This document shows, piece after piece, positions 39,129 to 50,100 of a stretch of DNA of 64,000 bases. The DNA is from CAZGNZ01 sp964527215 (GTDB taxonomy: Bacteria > Fidelibacterota > Marinisomatia > SCGC-AAA003-L08 > JACNLC01): assembly GCA_964527215.1 (NCBI GenBank), contig CAZGNZ010000009.1, forward strand, positions 38,965 to 102,964. Reading direction: 5' to 3'. Positions within the stretch are counted from its first letter, which is position 1, and each line of letters opens with the position of its first letter. Under the pieces are notes generated by a model. That model saw only the letters and a list, made by a program, of their open reading frames with translations. It did no database searches and had not been told where the DNA came from. The position numbers and the translations under genes are program-made.

Positions 39129-40391
39129 TCAGTGGATATTGTCCGATATTCCATTCACCGACTGACGCGCCAGGTCATCCAGCGCTTTAAGAACCAGTTC
39201 CCCGTTTGAAGGAGCGACCTCGGCTTCAGCCTGAACCAAGGATTTTGCACTCCAGCTGAGTGCTTTTTTATTTCCCGTATATGTAGCCCACTCATGATGA
39301 TATCCAGCTGAACCGGAAATGGAATTGGAATGAATGATTCTGGAAGTATTCACGTCAAGTATCTGATACGAGGCCAGCAGTGATACTTCACTTCTGGTTT
39401 CGTGAAACGTTACTCTCGCTTTCACTTTGTCATAAACATTCCGGATGTGCTCCTTGCCGTCTTTGTCTTCATACTTTTCCTGGGCGACTATGATGGTTTT
39501 CTCGTAATCCTTTTTATTTCTGACCGTCTGCGGTTCTGAAGAATTGATGTGGGTAATGCTGCCCGTGATGATCTGATGCACCCCGAGAATATTTCCCAGC
39601 TCAATGGAGTGGTCATCATCCACAAGACCGGACTGGGACAGTTCCTGCTCTTCCAGAATCAGGTTCATATTGTCCCGGCTGACAATTTCAATGGTTTCCA
39701 GCAGCTCATCATCCGCAAGGAGCAGGGCAACGACTTTTGAGGAGAGAGCATCACCAACATCACCGTATTCGATCTGACCGCTGCGGTTTTCAAACGGCAT
39801 GACGGCGACCCGTGTCAATCCTTTTCTCCGGCTGTCCTCATACAGCTCAGAGGCGTCATGGTAGTCAGCCGCATATCTCAGACATTTTTTAAACTCCTGA
39901 GCCGCTGACCGATACGCTTCCCGGGTCCCTGCCTTCCGGTAATCAAGTCCTTTCAGGTAGTGGTCTTCTGCCGCCAAATTTTTTGCATTCAAAAGAAGTT
40001 GATGATAGTCCTGTACATCGGCCTTAAAAAATAAAACCTCGGTTTGAGGAAGCTTAAGAGATTCGACAATGTCTGTTAAATAAATCAACTCCTCGTACAT
40101 TTTTACAATATCATCATATGGAAATGCATCGCTGCTCTGCTGTTTACGTTCAATGTCTCGATGATATTCTTCAACTGCCAGGGGAAAGGCTTTTTCCAGC
40201 AAATCTTCTGCCTGAATAAAGTCCGGTCTGTAGCGCAGGGTTTTTACGCATTCCCGAACCGTGCGGTCATAGTCCCGGTGGGTCCATGCGTTCTCAGCCC
40301 GGGCATAGGCCTGACCGTACTGGGTCAGGGCAGCACAACCGGCAAGCATGAAACATCCTGTAAGACACAACAGCGTCAGGACACGCTTCAT
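39129..40391 (-). CDS. CsgG-like outer-membrane lipoprotein
   Basis: Start taken at ATG 40391, which gives a lipoprotein signal MKRVLTLLCLTGCFMLAGC; the frame opens at 40424 but would add an unlikely 11-residue prefix. About 420 residues. N-terminal helical TPR-like region (~25-190), then a CsgG-family domain (RVAVMPFENRSGQIEYGDVGDALSSKVVALL ... VSRDNMNLILEEQELSQSG ... LGVHQIITGSI) and a C-terminal region with a STRVYDV-like LLASYQILDVNT. CsgG relatives form outer-membrane complexes; no curlin genes are seen here. Confidence 0.8.
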   Translation of the reverse strand: MKRVLTLLCLTGCFMLAGCAALTQYGQAYARAENAWTHRDYDRTVRECVKTLRYRPDFIQAEDLLEKAFPLAVEEYHRDIERKQQSSDAFPYDDIVKMYEELIYLTDIVESLKLPQTEVLFFKADVQDYHQLLLNAKNLAAEDHYLKGLDYRKAGTREAYRSAAQEFKKCLRYAADYHDASELYEDSRRKGLTRVAVMPFENRSGQIEYGDVGDALSSKVVALLLADDELLETIEIVSRDNMNLILEEQELSQSGLVDDDHSIELGNILGVHQIITGSITHINSSEPQTVRNKKDYEKTIIVAQEKYEDKDGKEHIRNVYDKVKARVTFHETRSEVSLLASYQILDVNTSRIIHSNSISGSAGYHHEWATYTGNKKALSWSAKSLVQAEAEVAPSNGELVLKALDDLARQSVNGISDNIH

Positions 40392-40433
40392 TTTTCCAAT
40401 GCAAAAAATAGAATCTGGCTGCATGACTCCTCT

Positions 40434-41135
40434 TCAGTTGGATTTCAACCGATTGCGTCTGATCGCTTTCAGACCTTCCCGAACGGACAGCGGACTCAGG
40501 ATGTCCCGGTGCTCTTGGATAAATCCCTCCACGGCCGCTTCATTCGTATAGGAATACTGTCTCAAAGACCAGCCAATGGCTTTTCGAATGAAAAATTCCT
40601 TTTCATGACATACCTCGAGGATGAGGAATTTCTGCAGTTCAAAATCAGTCTGTTCCTTGAAATTCAGCTGGGTCAGCAGGGCCGTGCGCCGCACCCACAT
40701 ATTGGGATCCTGAATCCACTGTCGAAGGAAGTCCGACAGTTCCGGATCATTTTTCAGCACCGGTCCGATGATGCCGGTCGAGACACTGTCAATAATATCC
40801 CACCATTGACCGACAAGGATCATATCCAGATAGACATCGATATTTGTTTTTGACATGTATTTCGAATACTTTGACGCAAAGCCAACCGCAGCATACCATT
40901 CTTCCCGGTATTCCGCGTTATGCATCAGATAGTGAATCACATCCCGGTATTCTTCATTGTTTTCCGGTGGATACGTCTTGAACACAGAATTCCGGATTTT
41001 TTTCACGCCTGCCGTCATCACCCCCCAGTACGGCATGGAGGATTTCATATAGGCCTGCTGTCCGACGGCCTTTTCCGGATTGGCGGCTGCGGCGAATTCT
41101 TTTTGCAGAGCCTGGTGAATTTCTTTTGCTTTCAT
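40434..41135 (-). CDS. DNA alkylation repair protein (AlkD-like HEAT-repeat glycosylase)
   Basis: 233 residues of alpha-helical HEAT-like repeats. Typical AlkD features are visible: YMKSSMPYWGVMTAGVKKI near the N-terminus, VGQWWDIIDSVSTGIIGPVL carrying the Trp-Trp-Asp motif with catalytic Asp, and FFIRKAIGWSLRQYS with the Arg-Lys pair. Such enzymes excise N3-/N7-alkylated purines. It is 42 bases upstream of the CsgG-like gene, same strand. Confidence 0.88.
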   Translation of the reverse strand: MKAKEIHQALQKEFAAAANPEKAVGQQAYMKSSMPYWGVMTAGVKKIRNSVFKTYPPENNEEYRDVIHYLMHNAEYREEWYAAVGFASKYSKYMSKTNIDVYLDMILVGQWWDIIDSVSTGIIGPVLKNDPELSDFLRQWIQDPNMWVRRTALLTQLNFKEQTDFELQKFLILEVCHEKEFFIRKAIGWSLRQYSYTNEAAVEGFIQEHRDILSPLSVREGLKAIRRNRLKSN

Positions 41136-41321
41136 AAACAGATTCCTGAAAAGCTAATATAATGTTGACCCGGCGGCGGCAGGTCCGGCAGACAGGATGG
41201 ACACATGTGCCCGGTTCAATTCCCCGGGGATTGATGCAGAATCCGGAATCCAGGGGCTGCGCATGGATTCAACCTATTTGATTTGAACCGAATAACGCTG
41301 AATTACCTGTGATGTGACAGC

Positions 41322-41723
41322 CTAGAACCGGCGGCGGTTTTTCTCCATCTGTCGGCGTTCCTTTTTGGTGGGACGCCCCATGCCCCGCTCGCGTTGTCCC
41401 GGTAAGGGCGCGAAGGCTGTTTCCAGTTTCAGCCGTTCTTCCGGCGGCGTCAGATCATCCACAAAATTTACCGCAAGTTTGGCAGACACCCTCTTTTCAA
41501 TGAGACCCAAAACCTTGTACCGATGAAGGATAACCTTTTTTTGAACCGTGATTTCTGTGCCTGGTTCTATCTGGCGTGCCGCCTTGACGCGGTGACCGTT
41601 GATTTTGACTTTCCCGGAATGACATGCATCCGTTGCCATTGTTCTGGTCTTGAATATTCGAACCGCCCATAACCATTTGTCAATGCGTAATTTTTGAAGT
41701 TCTGCCATGGACTTATTTTGCAC
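41322..41723 (-). CDS. S4-domain RNA-binding protein (Hsp15-like)
   Basis: 133 residues. The S4 domain is clear: LRIDKWLWAVRIFKTRTMATDACHSGKVKINGHRVKAARQIEPGTEI. A basic C-terminal tail (GRPTKKERRQMEKNRRRF) matches the Hsp15 family, which binds 50S subunits with stalled nascent chains. An alternative ATG lies at 41708 (MAELQK). The upstream region is shared with the divergent methyltransferase gene. Confidence 0.88.
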   Translation of the reverse strand: MQNKSMAELQKLRIDKWLWAVRIFKTRTMATDACHSGKVKINGHRVKAARQIEPGTEITVQKKVILHRYKVLGLIEKRVSAKLAVNFVDDLTPPEERLKLETAFAPLPGQRERGMGRPTKKERRQMEKNRRRF

Positions 41724-41784
41724 AATTCATTTATATATTCAAATCCAAAATCATAAATTTCGATAAAGAATTCTCAGGAGTTAC

Positions 41785-42570
41785 ATGAAAAAAACAGCCT
41801 TCGGAAATAAAGGTCGATCCTGTCACCGGGTGTTTGGACTGAACGGATCGCTGGCAGTGCTGGAAGCACCCAAGCTGCAGATTCATCGAATTATCATCAT
41901 GAAGAAAGGACGGGCGGACGGAGATTCAAAACTCCAGTCGGTTTTGCGCCGGAAACCCGGTCCGGTACAGCGGCTGGAGAAGGAAGTATTTCTGAAACGC
42001 GTTCCAATGGGGCGTAATCAGGGAATAGCTGTAGAATTTTCAGGAAAGATTACCCGTCCCCTCCCGTCGTTCAGCAAAGCCAAAGGAGATGTGGGTCTGC
42101 TGGCACTGGACCGGATAGAAGATCCCCAGAATTTCGGACAGATCATCCGCACGGCGGAATGCGCCGGAATGGACGGAATCGTTTTTGCCTCCCACGGCAG
42201 TGTCGGCATCACGGACGCTGTGCTTCAAGTCAGTCAGGGAGCATTCGCCGGATTTCCCCTATTCGAAGTGTCCAATTTGAACAACGCCCTCATCAGTCTT
42301 AAAAAAGACGGTTTCTGGGTGACGGCTCTTGAAAACGGCATTCAGGCGAAACCCTGGTACCAATCGGATATGAAAGGCAGGTCAGTAATCGTGGTGGGCA
42401 GCGAAGGCCGCGGAATTCGGCCGATTATCCTGAAGACATCAGATTTTCAAGCCACCATTCCAATGGAGGGCAATACCGGATCCCTGAATGTAACAGCCGC
42501 TGTCAGTGCCATGCTGTTTGAACGAAAACGCCAGATACTGAGCAAACCTGCTGATTCCGGTCAGTCATAA
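41785..42570 (+). CDS. SpoU/TrmH-family 2'-O-ribose RNA methyltransferase (RlmB-like)
   Basis: 261 residues. An N-terminal substrate-binding domain precedes the SPOUT fold. The three motifs are intact: motif 1 LDRIEDPQNFGQIIRTAECAG, motif 2 IVVGSEGRGI and motif 3 IPMEGNTGSLNVTAAVSAMLFE. The best match is 23S rRNA Gm2251 methyltransferase RlmB, but substrate cannot be fixed from sequence alone. An AGGAG RBS precedes the ATG. Confidence 0.88.
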   Translation: MKKTAFGNKGRSCHRVFGLNGSLAVLEAPKLQIHRIIIMKKGRADGDSKLQSVLRRKPGPVQRLEKEVFLKRVPMGRNQGIAVEFSGKITRPLPSFSKAKGDVGLLALDRIEDPQNFGQIIRTAECAGMDGIVFASHGSVGITDAVLQVSQGAFAGFPLFEVSNLNNALISLKKDGFWVTALENGIQAKPWYQSDMKGRSVIVVGSEGRGIRPIILKTSDFQATIPMEGNTGSLNVTAAVSAMLFERKRQILSKPADSGQS

Positions 42571-42691
42571 TTTATCTGACCGACTGAAGATGCAGTTTCA
42601 CTTTCTAATCGACAATTAAAATTCACAATTTCTTTCCAATTACAAAATATGGTATGAATATTTCGGGTCACTGCCATTCCAATAGCGGAGA

Positions 42692-44008
42692 ATGGATTTT
42701 ACAATGACATTCGATTGGGCCATTGTCGGCGCGGGAGTGATCGGATCAGCATTGGGTGCGGGTCTGAAGAAAATGCATCCGGAATGGGACATATTGATCC
42801 TGGAGCAGCTGTCCAAAGCCGGCCAGGGTATCACGAGCCGCAACAGTGAAATTATCCATGCCGGTATTTACTATCCCTCGGACTGGCTGAAATCACGGCT
42901 GGCGATTAGTCCGGATATTTCATAAGACTTCGTGATGAGATGATGAAAATGATTGATTCTACAAGGCATATGAAGAAAAATGAGTGAAATCGTACTGGAC
43001 AGTACATTGAGAACATTTTTCGAGTATAACGCTGTAGAATTGAGCAGATCCGTCATCGGAATAGATTTCTCATGAAATATTCGGGTTATGGGCCGCAGGT
43101 TGCTGTACCCCTTTCTGAAGCGATATGGAATCCCATTTCGAAAAACTGGAAAACTTATAGTCGCAGCAGAACAGGATCAGATCGAACCTCTGCATCATTT
43201 GCTTTCTGCCGCTGAGGACAAGGGAGTGGAAGGTTTGAGGATGATCAGCGGATCAGCGATAGAAAAAATCTGTCCGGGCATTAAGGGGCTGTCAGCCGTG
43301 TTCAGTGAGGAAACGGGTATTCTTTCCGCCGGACGATTTGTGGAAGTGCTTCAGTACCAGTTCCGCGAAGCAGGCGGATTGACTGCATATAATGCCCGCC
43401 TGCAGTCCGTTGATTACGACGGTCATTGGTATCATCTTACGGTATCAAATTCCGGTTCGGAAACCAATATCCGTTCCGAATGTGTCATTAATGCCGCCGG
43501 CCTGAATGCAGTAGGTCTTTGCAATTCCGCCGGAATACCTATCCAAGAGCAGATGTTCTTCTGCAAAGGTCACTACTACAAAGTCTGCGGTGCAAGACGG
43601 CGGTTTGAGCATCTGGTATATCCGCTGCCGGACATCACCCATTTGGGAACTCATGTTACTGTCTCACTGGATGGGGAATTAAAACTGGGACCGGACGCCG
43701 TATATCTGCAAGATAATCATGAGGAATACGGCTTATTCCTCACTCCGCCGGAAGTTTTCCTGAACAGTGCTGCCCGGTACTGGCCGGAAGTTCGCAACTT
43801 CAGGCTGAGTCCGGAGATGACGGGTATTCGGCCAAAACTGTACGGTCCGGGGGATTCGCCGAAAGATTTTATTATCAGGGAGGAAAGTGAGTTGGGTTTC
43901 CCGGGCTGGATCAATCTTCTGGGCATCGAGAGCCCGGGTTTGACCGCAGCACTGGCATTTGCACCGCATATCGCAGATAATTTTGATATTTTAAGAAAAA
44001 ACGGATGA
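42692..44008 (+). pseudogene. L-2-hydroxyglutarate oxidase (LhgO-like), disrupted by a MITE
   Basis: The N-terminal piece (42692-42908) has the FAD Rossmann motif (WAIVGAGVIGSALGAGL) and the family's SRNSEIIHAGIYYP, then runs into the inserted element and stops at 42925. The remaining ~305 residues resume at 43088 with GRRLLYPFLKRYGIPFRKTGKLIVA and continue to a family-typical C-terminus (LLGIESPGLTAALAFAPHIA). Removing the 178-bp element and one TA copy joins ...RLAI with MGRRLLYPF in frame, giving an intact ~378-residue protein. The enzyme would oxidise L-2-hydroxyglutarate to 2-oxoglutarate; expression of the second half alone would lack the nucleotide-binding motif. Confidence 0.88.
42909..43086 (+). 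mobile_element. MITE-like element, copy 2 (178 bp), inside the LhgO-like gene
   Basis: Ends GTCCGGATATTTCATAAGA and TCTCATGAAATATTCGGGT are inverted repeats of each other, flanked by TA duplications at 42907-42908 and 43087-43088. No ORF of its own. It shares its ends and core with the 307-bp copy at 23127-23433. Element plus one TA is 180 bases, so the downstream gene stays in the same frame, but the element brings several in-frame stops. Confidence 0.88.
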
Positions 44009-44024
44009 CAGACATCCGTTTTTT
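43996..44024. terminator. Bidirectional terminator between convergent genes
   Basis: AAAAAACGGATG and CATCCGTTTTTT form a perfect 12-bp inverted repeat with a 5-base loop, A-run before and T-run after, so it can work on both strands. The stop codon of the LhgO-like gene lies inside the hairpin. Confidence 0.92.
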
Positions 44025-44050
44025 CCCTCAGTAAATGTGAATGCAGATAA

Positions 44051-45292
44051 TTACTGGGCCAGGGCGTCACCCACCAGAAAGATCGGAAGGTATGTTGCAA
44101 TAATGATCACACCGATCACACTCGCCACCAGCAGCAGCAGCAGCGGTTCAAGGATACCCGTCAGTCGATCAATCATGGCATTTACCTGTTTGGTGTAGAA
44201 ATCCGCCGCTTTCAGGGTCAGATTATCAATTTCACCGGTTTCTTCCCCTGTTGACACCAGCTGAATCATGATGGGTGGAAATGTCTGGGTATCTTTCAGC
44301 GCTCGGGAGATATTGATACCGTTTTCAATATCGGCACAGGCCTGATCCACCGCCAGTTCGAACACACGGTTATCAACCACTTTTGATGTCAGCTGCATGG
44401 CTTCAAGTACCGACACACCGGCAGACAGCAGAATACCAAACGTTTTGGCAAACTTACTCAATATATTCTGCCGTATCAGTGTACCGAAAATAGGTAATCT
44501 AAGAAGCATTCTGTCCTTCAGCAGTCTTCCAAAATCCGTCAGCTGCAGCAGCCACAGGAAAACCAATACAATGGCAGTAACCATAAGAACAAACAGTACA
44601 TTGTCTTTCAGCCATGTTCCGAAATTGGTCATCATCCGCGTGTACAGCGGCAGTTCCGTTCCCAGGCTGTCATAAATCTCTTTAAACTTCGGGATAATTT
44701 TGGTGAATGTCAGAAACAGCATGCCAATCAGGAAAATGATGATGAATACGGGATAATACATGGCGGACTTCACTTTCCGCTGCGTATCCTCAAGCGTTTC
44801 CATATACATCGACAGTTCTTCCAGAGTGTTAGACAGTTTCCCGCTGACTTCACCGGCCCGCACCATTGATATGAACAGATTGGAAAAGACACCCGGATAC
44901 CTCTCCAAGGCGTCGGAGAGCAGCATACCCTTTTTGATGTCGCTTTCCAGGCCTTCAACCACTTTTTTGAACTTTTTATGCTTTTCTTCCTGTGCCAGGA
45001 AGTGCAGCGAGCGTTCGATGGTCAGACCTGCAGCAAACATGGTGGAAAGCTGCCGTGTGAAGAACACAATCGTTGTCAGCGGAACACGCATTTTCATGCG
45101 GCTCACGGATTCATTATACCGCTCAATAAATGGACCCATGAAATCAAAGGAAGTATCCTTCTCATGAATCCGGACAACAATATTGTCATCCTGCCGAAGC
45201 TGTTCCTGGGCTTCCGATAAATTGGCAGCCTCCAGTTCACCTTCTTTACGGATTCCTTCCGGTGTTCTGATCAAGTATGAAAAAGTAGCCAT
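44051..45292 (-). CDS. pilC: PilC-type inner-membrane platform protein (locus B)
   Basis: 413 residues with two GspF repeats (MVRAGEVSGKLSNTLEELSMYM and LVSTGEETGEIDNLTLKAADFY) and three membrane segments. The N-terminal ~70 residues carry a FSYLIRTPEGIRKEGELEA start typical of PilC/GspF. Last gene of locus B; a terminator shared with the convergent LhgO-like gene lies 27 bases beyond the stop. 78 bases separate it from pilB. Confidence 0.92.
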   Translation of the reverse strand: MATFSYLIRTPEGIRKEGELEAANLSEAQEQLRQDDNIVVRIHEKDTSFDFMGPFIERYNESVSRMKMRVPLTTIVFFTRQLSTMFAAGLTIERSLHFLAQEEKHKKFKKVVEGLESDIKKGMLLSDALERYPGVFSNLFISMVRAGEVSGKLSNTLEELSMYMETLEDTQRKVKSAMYYPVFIIIFLIGMLFLTFTKIIPKFKEIYDSLGTELPLYTRMMTNFGTWLKDNVLFVLMVTAIVLVFLWLLQLTDFGRLLKDRMLLRLPIFGTLIRQNILSKFAKTFGILLSAGVSVLEAMQLTSKVVDNRVFELAVDQACADIENGINISRALKDTQTFPPIMIQLVSTGEETGEIDNLTLKAADFYTKQVNAMIDRLTGILEPLLLLLVASVIGVIIIATYLPIFLVGDALAQ

Positions 45293-45370
45293 ATATTTGT
45301 TACCAGCTTTTATTTTGACCAGCCCGGAACCAGAGGAGTCCCGGACAGATCTTAAATTCTGAACTTATAC

Positions 45371-47095
45371 CTAAAAGTCCTCAACAGTGGAACGCAGCAC
45401 TTCATAAATCGTGGTGACACCCATTCGGACTTTTTCCACACCCGCATCTCGAAGCGGTGTCATGCCTGCTTTCAGTGCCTGTTCCCTGAGCTGCGCTTCA
45501 TTTGCGCCTTCGTAGATCAGCTGCTTGATATCCCTGTTGACTTCCAGAATCTCATGGATTGCCGTTCGGCCCTTGTAGCCGGTGTTTCGGCAATGGGCGC
45601 ATCCGCGGCCGCGGTACCAGGTAATACCGTCTGTCATCTCTTCCGGTACAGCCAGCCGCTTGATTTCAGCCGGTTCCGGAGTATATTCTTCCTTGCAGTT
45701 GGGACAAATGGTTCGCACCAGCCGCTGTGCCATCACCAGGTTGGTGGATGACCCCAGCAGGAACGGTGGGATACCGATATCCAGCAGACGCGTAATGGTG
45801 GAAGGTGCATCGTTGGCGTGAACCGTACTGAACACCAGGTGACCGGTCAGTGAGAATTTCACTGCGATATCCGCGGTTTCAGAGTCCCGAATCTCACCAA
45901 TCAGCAGGATATCCGGGTCCTGACGCAGGATGGAACGCAGCGATGCGGCGAATGTCAGTCCGATTTCGTCATGCATCTGCACCTGGTTGATCTTGGCAAT
46001 CTGATACTCAACCGGATCCTCCACTGTCGTGATGTTGATCCCTTCGCTCTTCAGCTCCAGCAGCGATGCGTACAGGGTGGTCGATTTACCGCTTCCGGTG
46101 GGACCGGAGATCAGGATCATGCCATAGGGCTGGTTGATCCATTTCCGAAATACCCGCAGTTTCTCATCAGGAAAACCAAGGGTATTCAGATTCAGGGTTT
46201 TCCCCCCGAATCCCAGAAGACGCAATACCACCTTTTCACCAAAAATGGTCGGCAGGATGGACACACGCACATCGATTTCACGGTCAGTGGTCCGGATTTT
46301 CATACGGCCGTCCTGAGGCAGACGATGTTCCGCGATATTCAGGCGGGACAGGATTTTCACACGCGTCACCATCCCGTTCAGGGAGGTGATGGGCGGCGAC
46401 ATTATCTTTGCCAGCACACCGTCAATACGAATTCGGACATTCACTTCATCCCGTCCGGGTTCGATATGGATATCCGTGGAGTCGTTCCGAATGGCTTCCA
46501 TGATGATCAGGTTTACCAGTTTAACAAAAGGCGCCTCATCGGCAGATACCTGTTCGGTGGATAAATCCAGTTCCTGCTGATCATCTTCATCACCGCTGAT
46601 AATGGAGATATTGGAAATCGCGCTTTCCACTTCACCGGACTGACGGATACTGCCGTACACCTTGTCCAGTGTCCGGTTCAGCGCACCGATTCCCGCCACC
46701 AGCACTTCCGGCATGAGACCGGACAGCTTGCGGATGGAATCCAGCGTGGCCAGGTCGTCGGGATCGTCCATGGCCACGTAGATATTTGTTTCGGTCTTGT
46801 TCAGGGATATGACTTTTTTCTCTACAGCAAAATCTTCAGGAAGAATCCGGACATGCTCCAGCGGTGCATTCACCAGATCATCTTCCAGAATGAACTCCAG
46901 TCCCATCTGGAGCGCGTAGGCTTTCACGAATTCATCTTCGTTGATGGCCCCCTGCTTGATCAGGATGGCACCGATCTTGTCTTTCGATTCCTTCTGTTCC
47001 AGCAGTGCCGCTGCCACCTGTTCTTCGTCTATCAGTCCCTGGTGAATCAGAATATCGCCCAGTTTCTCAAATTGCGGATTAAACGTGTTCATCAT
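45371..47095 (-). CDS. pilB: PilB-type pilus extension ATPase (locus B)
   Basis: 574 residues. N-terminal GspE/PilB domain (LGDILIHQGLIDEEQVAAAL), then the ATPase with Walker A ISGPTGSGKSTT, Walker B DILLIGEIRD, His box GHLVFSTVHA, and the tetracysteine motif CPNC...CAHC. It differs enough from the locus A PilB to be an old paralogue and not a recent copy. Confidence 0.93.
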   Translation of the reverse strand: MMNTFNPQFEKLGDILIHQGLIDEEQVAAALLEQKESKDKIGAILIKQGAINEDEFVKAYALQMGLEFILEDDLVNAPLEHVRILPEDFAVEKKVISLNKTETNIYVAMDDPDDLATLDSIRKLSGLMPEVLVAGIGALNRTLDKVYGSIRQSGEVESAISNISIISGDEDDQQELDLSTEQVSADEAPFVKLVNLIIMEAIRNDSTDIHIEPGRDEVNVRIRIDGVLAKIMSPPITSLNGMVTRVKILSRLNIAEHRLPQDGRMKIRTTDREIDVRVSILPTIFGEKVVLRLLGFGGKTLNLNTLGFPDEKLRVFRKWINQPYGMILISGPTGSGKSTTLYASLLELKSEGINITTVEDPVEYQIAKINQVQMHDEIGLTFAASLRSILRQDPDILLIGEIRDSETADIAVKFSLTGHLVFSTVHANDAPSTITRLLDIGIPPFLLGSSTNLVMAQRLVRTICPNCKEEYTPEPAEIKRLAVPEEMTDGITWYRGRGCAHCRNTGYKGRTAIHEILEVNRDIKQLIYEGANEAQLREQALKAGMTPLRDAGVEKVRMGVTTIYEVLRSTVEDF

Positions 47096-47165
47096 ATCCT
47101 AACAACAATTCCTTCTCAGATAGATCATTCAACAATATAAATCAGTTATTTCCCGTATGCAATCA

Positions 47166-50100
47166 TCACGGAACATTTGGAGGACAAGTCATACATTCAC
47201 CACCGGACCGCACCAGTGTGATTTCAAGCTGGTTGCTGGTTGTGGCCACCGGATAGAGCAGATCGACCCAGACGGTCGAAGTGTAATCTTCATATTGACA
47301 CTGTTCACACGGGTCCTGACAGAGTTCGGGTTCTTCCGGCTGACACATGGCAATATTATACACGAACTGGAACTGAGCCATGCCGTTGGCATCGGTGATG
47401 GCCTGATTCGGCGTAATATAGATACCGCCGATGGCCGTCAGCTGCAGCAGTCCGCCGTCAATATTTTCACTGTAGAAATCCTGCAGACGGGCCGTCACCG
47501 TAATTAAACCGGTGGTGCAGCCGTTTCCGCCCTGATCGTATTCATTGGGGAACGTCGTGAAATCCCAGAACTGGACATCGGCACTGATGACAATCTGGCC
47601 CGGCTGGAAGGGCAGCATAGTGGGTGCAAAGTTGTGGTTGAACCGGCTGTCAATCACCAGATAATTGCCCACATCATCAAAGGCCTGTGCCTTTACGATA
47701 ATATTACCAAAAATAGGATTGGACGTATAGTACAGTGCACTCCAGGCAATCCCCTGAAATGCATTGCCGGCATCACCGCCGCCGAATTCAGAGGGTTCAC
47801 CCGTCAGTACATGCTCCGCCACAATGAAGCAGGGATGCTGCCTGGGTGCCCAGATCGGAGTGCCATCAACAATGACCCCTTCACCCGGAGTCGGGACCGG
47901 CGGTACAACCGGAACCTGACAGTTATATACCAGTGAGTCCATTGGCAGGTCGTCAGACGGACCCCAGATAACAAAATCACCGATGGTGTATGTGCTGTCA
48001 GGACTGAAAAGTTCTGCAGCCTCATACAGGGTCAGCCAAACACTGGTGGAGTCTTTGACCGGGTTGGCATGGAGGTCCCAGACATTCACCGACAGCGGCA
48101 GCTGGTAGTTACCGCCGGAGATGGGTGAAATTTCTGATGTGGCAAAATTGATCTCACCATATGCCGGAGGACCGGTAATCACGGTGGTCATCACATTCTG
48201 GGCATAGGCGATCATTGTGGTTTCATCATACATCATCTCGCCAATCTCATACAGCTCTGTCCGAATGCGGACCGCACCGGGGAATGTACCGGAATTCAGT
48301 GTAACGGATGCATATCCGTTGGCGGACTCAACACTCACCCACTCGCCGGGATTGTATTCATCATTCAGCGTACAGCCGCTGGGGGCCGGGAAAGTAATGG
48401 AGAAACGGACCTGATAGGGATCAGACACGGTATTGCCGTTGCTGTCCACAATTCTGGCGTTGATTTCAGTGGTTTCGATACCGCCGCCGCCGACCACCAT
48501 GATCTCGTTGGGTTCAGCGTCAATAAGTTCGATGAATGCCGCATAGGTGGAGTTCAGCAGTACATGGGTGGTATCTCCCATTGATTCGTATTCACCAATG
48601 ATATTTGCCAATCCGGCATCATTGCCCATATAGAAATTGGCTGTCGCAACCAGAAGACTGTCACCGGTGCTGTTTTCAAAATATCCCGGAGGCAGATCGG
48701 TTTTGGCATACATGGTGTTGAAGAATCCCACTTCATCCACATTGCCGAAATCCAGCCATGTACCGGCGGAATCTTCAAAACTGTCAAAGGTCACAATGGA
48801 ATTGGGTGCCGGACCGAATCCGAGAGAATCCACATACGCGGCGTAGATAATGGTCTGGGTTTCCAGTTCCTGGGTGTCTTCATTCAGCCAGGGCAGCACT
48901 TCATATTCCGGCCATACGCGGAATTCCGCCCGGCAGTCCGGGCAGTCCGGAATATTGTTCTGGAAAGTAATGGCCAGTTCTTCAGACTGGGCGTTGTCCT
49001 GATCCTGGGTAGAGATGGTGAAATGGATATCTCTGGAATCTACCCCTTCAATAATATTTGGAGATGACTCAAAATAGGCTTTTGCCACACCCACCGAGTC
49101 GGTGATCACACTGCTGCTGGGTGTCAGGAAGCCATAATCGAGGTCATTGTCGTCCATGTCAAAATTGATAACGATACCCGGGATACCGCCGCCCAGAGCA
49201 TTCTGAGCGATGGCGTACAGGGTGTCAATGTAAGTACTGTCCAGGTTGGTGACTGAAATCACCGGAGCGGACGGATAAACCACAAGGTTCTGCGGAAGGA
49301 CGATCTGTTCCACCGCTGAAATGTGGATAAAGTCTTCATGGAGGATATTGCCGGTAATGGGATCTTCCAGCCAGGCATACAGTTTGTCGATGCCGTTATT
49401 CAGCACCGAATAACCGATTTCCGCGAATCCGGCCACATCATCCAGAGAATCAACCGGCTCGGACGTGTACACCAGATGGGTTTCCAGAATACCATTGGCA
49501 AATGTGCCAGGGCCGTTGTCAATCCGGAACCGTACCGGAATATTTGAAACGCCGACAGCATTGTCATCTTTTGCCACCACTTCCAGTGTCCCGTATGTCA
49601 GGACGTTTACCGTATCATTCAATGTGGTAAATCCAAATTCAACCACATCATTGACATTACCCACACCGCGTACGTCGATATTGACCATCATGGTGTCACG
49701 GTATTCATCGTTGACAAATGTGATGAATTCAATGGTTTCGGTTGTGCCGGCAGGAATCTCACCGGGATTGGCATAAAACACAGACACGGCCAGACCGGTG
49801 GTGTCACTCAGCACCGTGCTGGCACTGAAGTAACCGGTGGGACTGGACTTGGTGTAATGCACGGGGACGCCGGAAAGGGCACCGCCGGATTCATCGGTGA
49901 TACGGGCAAAAATGGTGTCACTGATTCCGATGGAGGTGTTGTTCCACAGAATTTCACCCTGATCCAGCCAGGAATTAAAGTTGCGGACCAGTTCCGCCTG
50001 TCCGCCCTGCTCAGTCTGGAGGAAAATATCCTGTTCTACTTCAGGATAACCTTCAGCACTGCCGCCGTGTACCCGGACCCGAACAGTGGCTTTTTCTTCT

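Noticed and set aside
41213..41223. GGTTCAATTCC, resembling a tRNA T-loop
   Set aside because: The flanking bases do not form a T stem, and no anticodon arm or acceptor stem could be built.
42909..43086. The MITE as a small coding gene
   Set aside because: All frames contain stops; ends are inverted repeats flanked by TA.
43088..44008. Separate functional gene starting at ATG 43088
   Set aside because: This ATG is created at the MITE junction; the protein lacks the FAD-binding N-terminus, so it is the second half of a disrupted gene.
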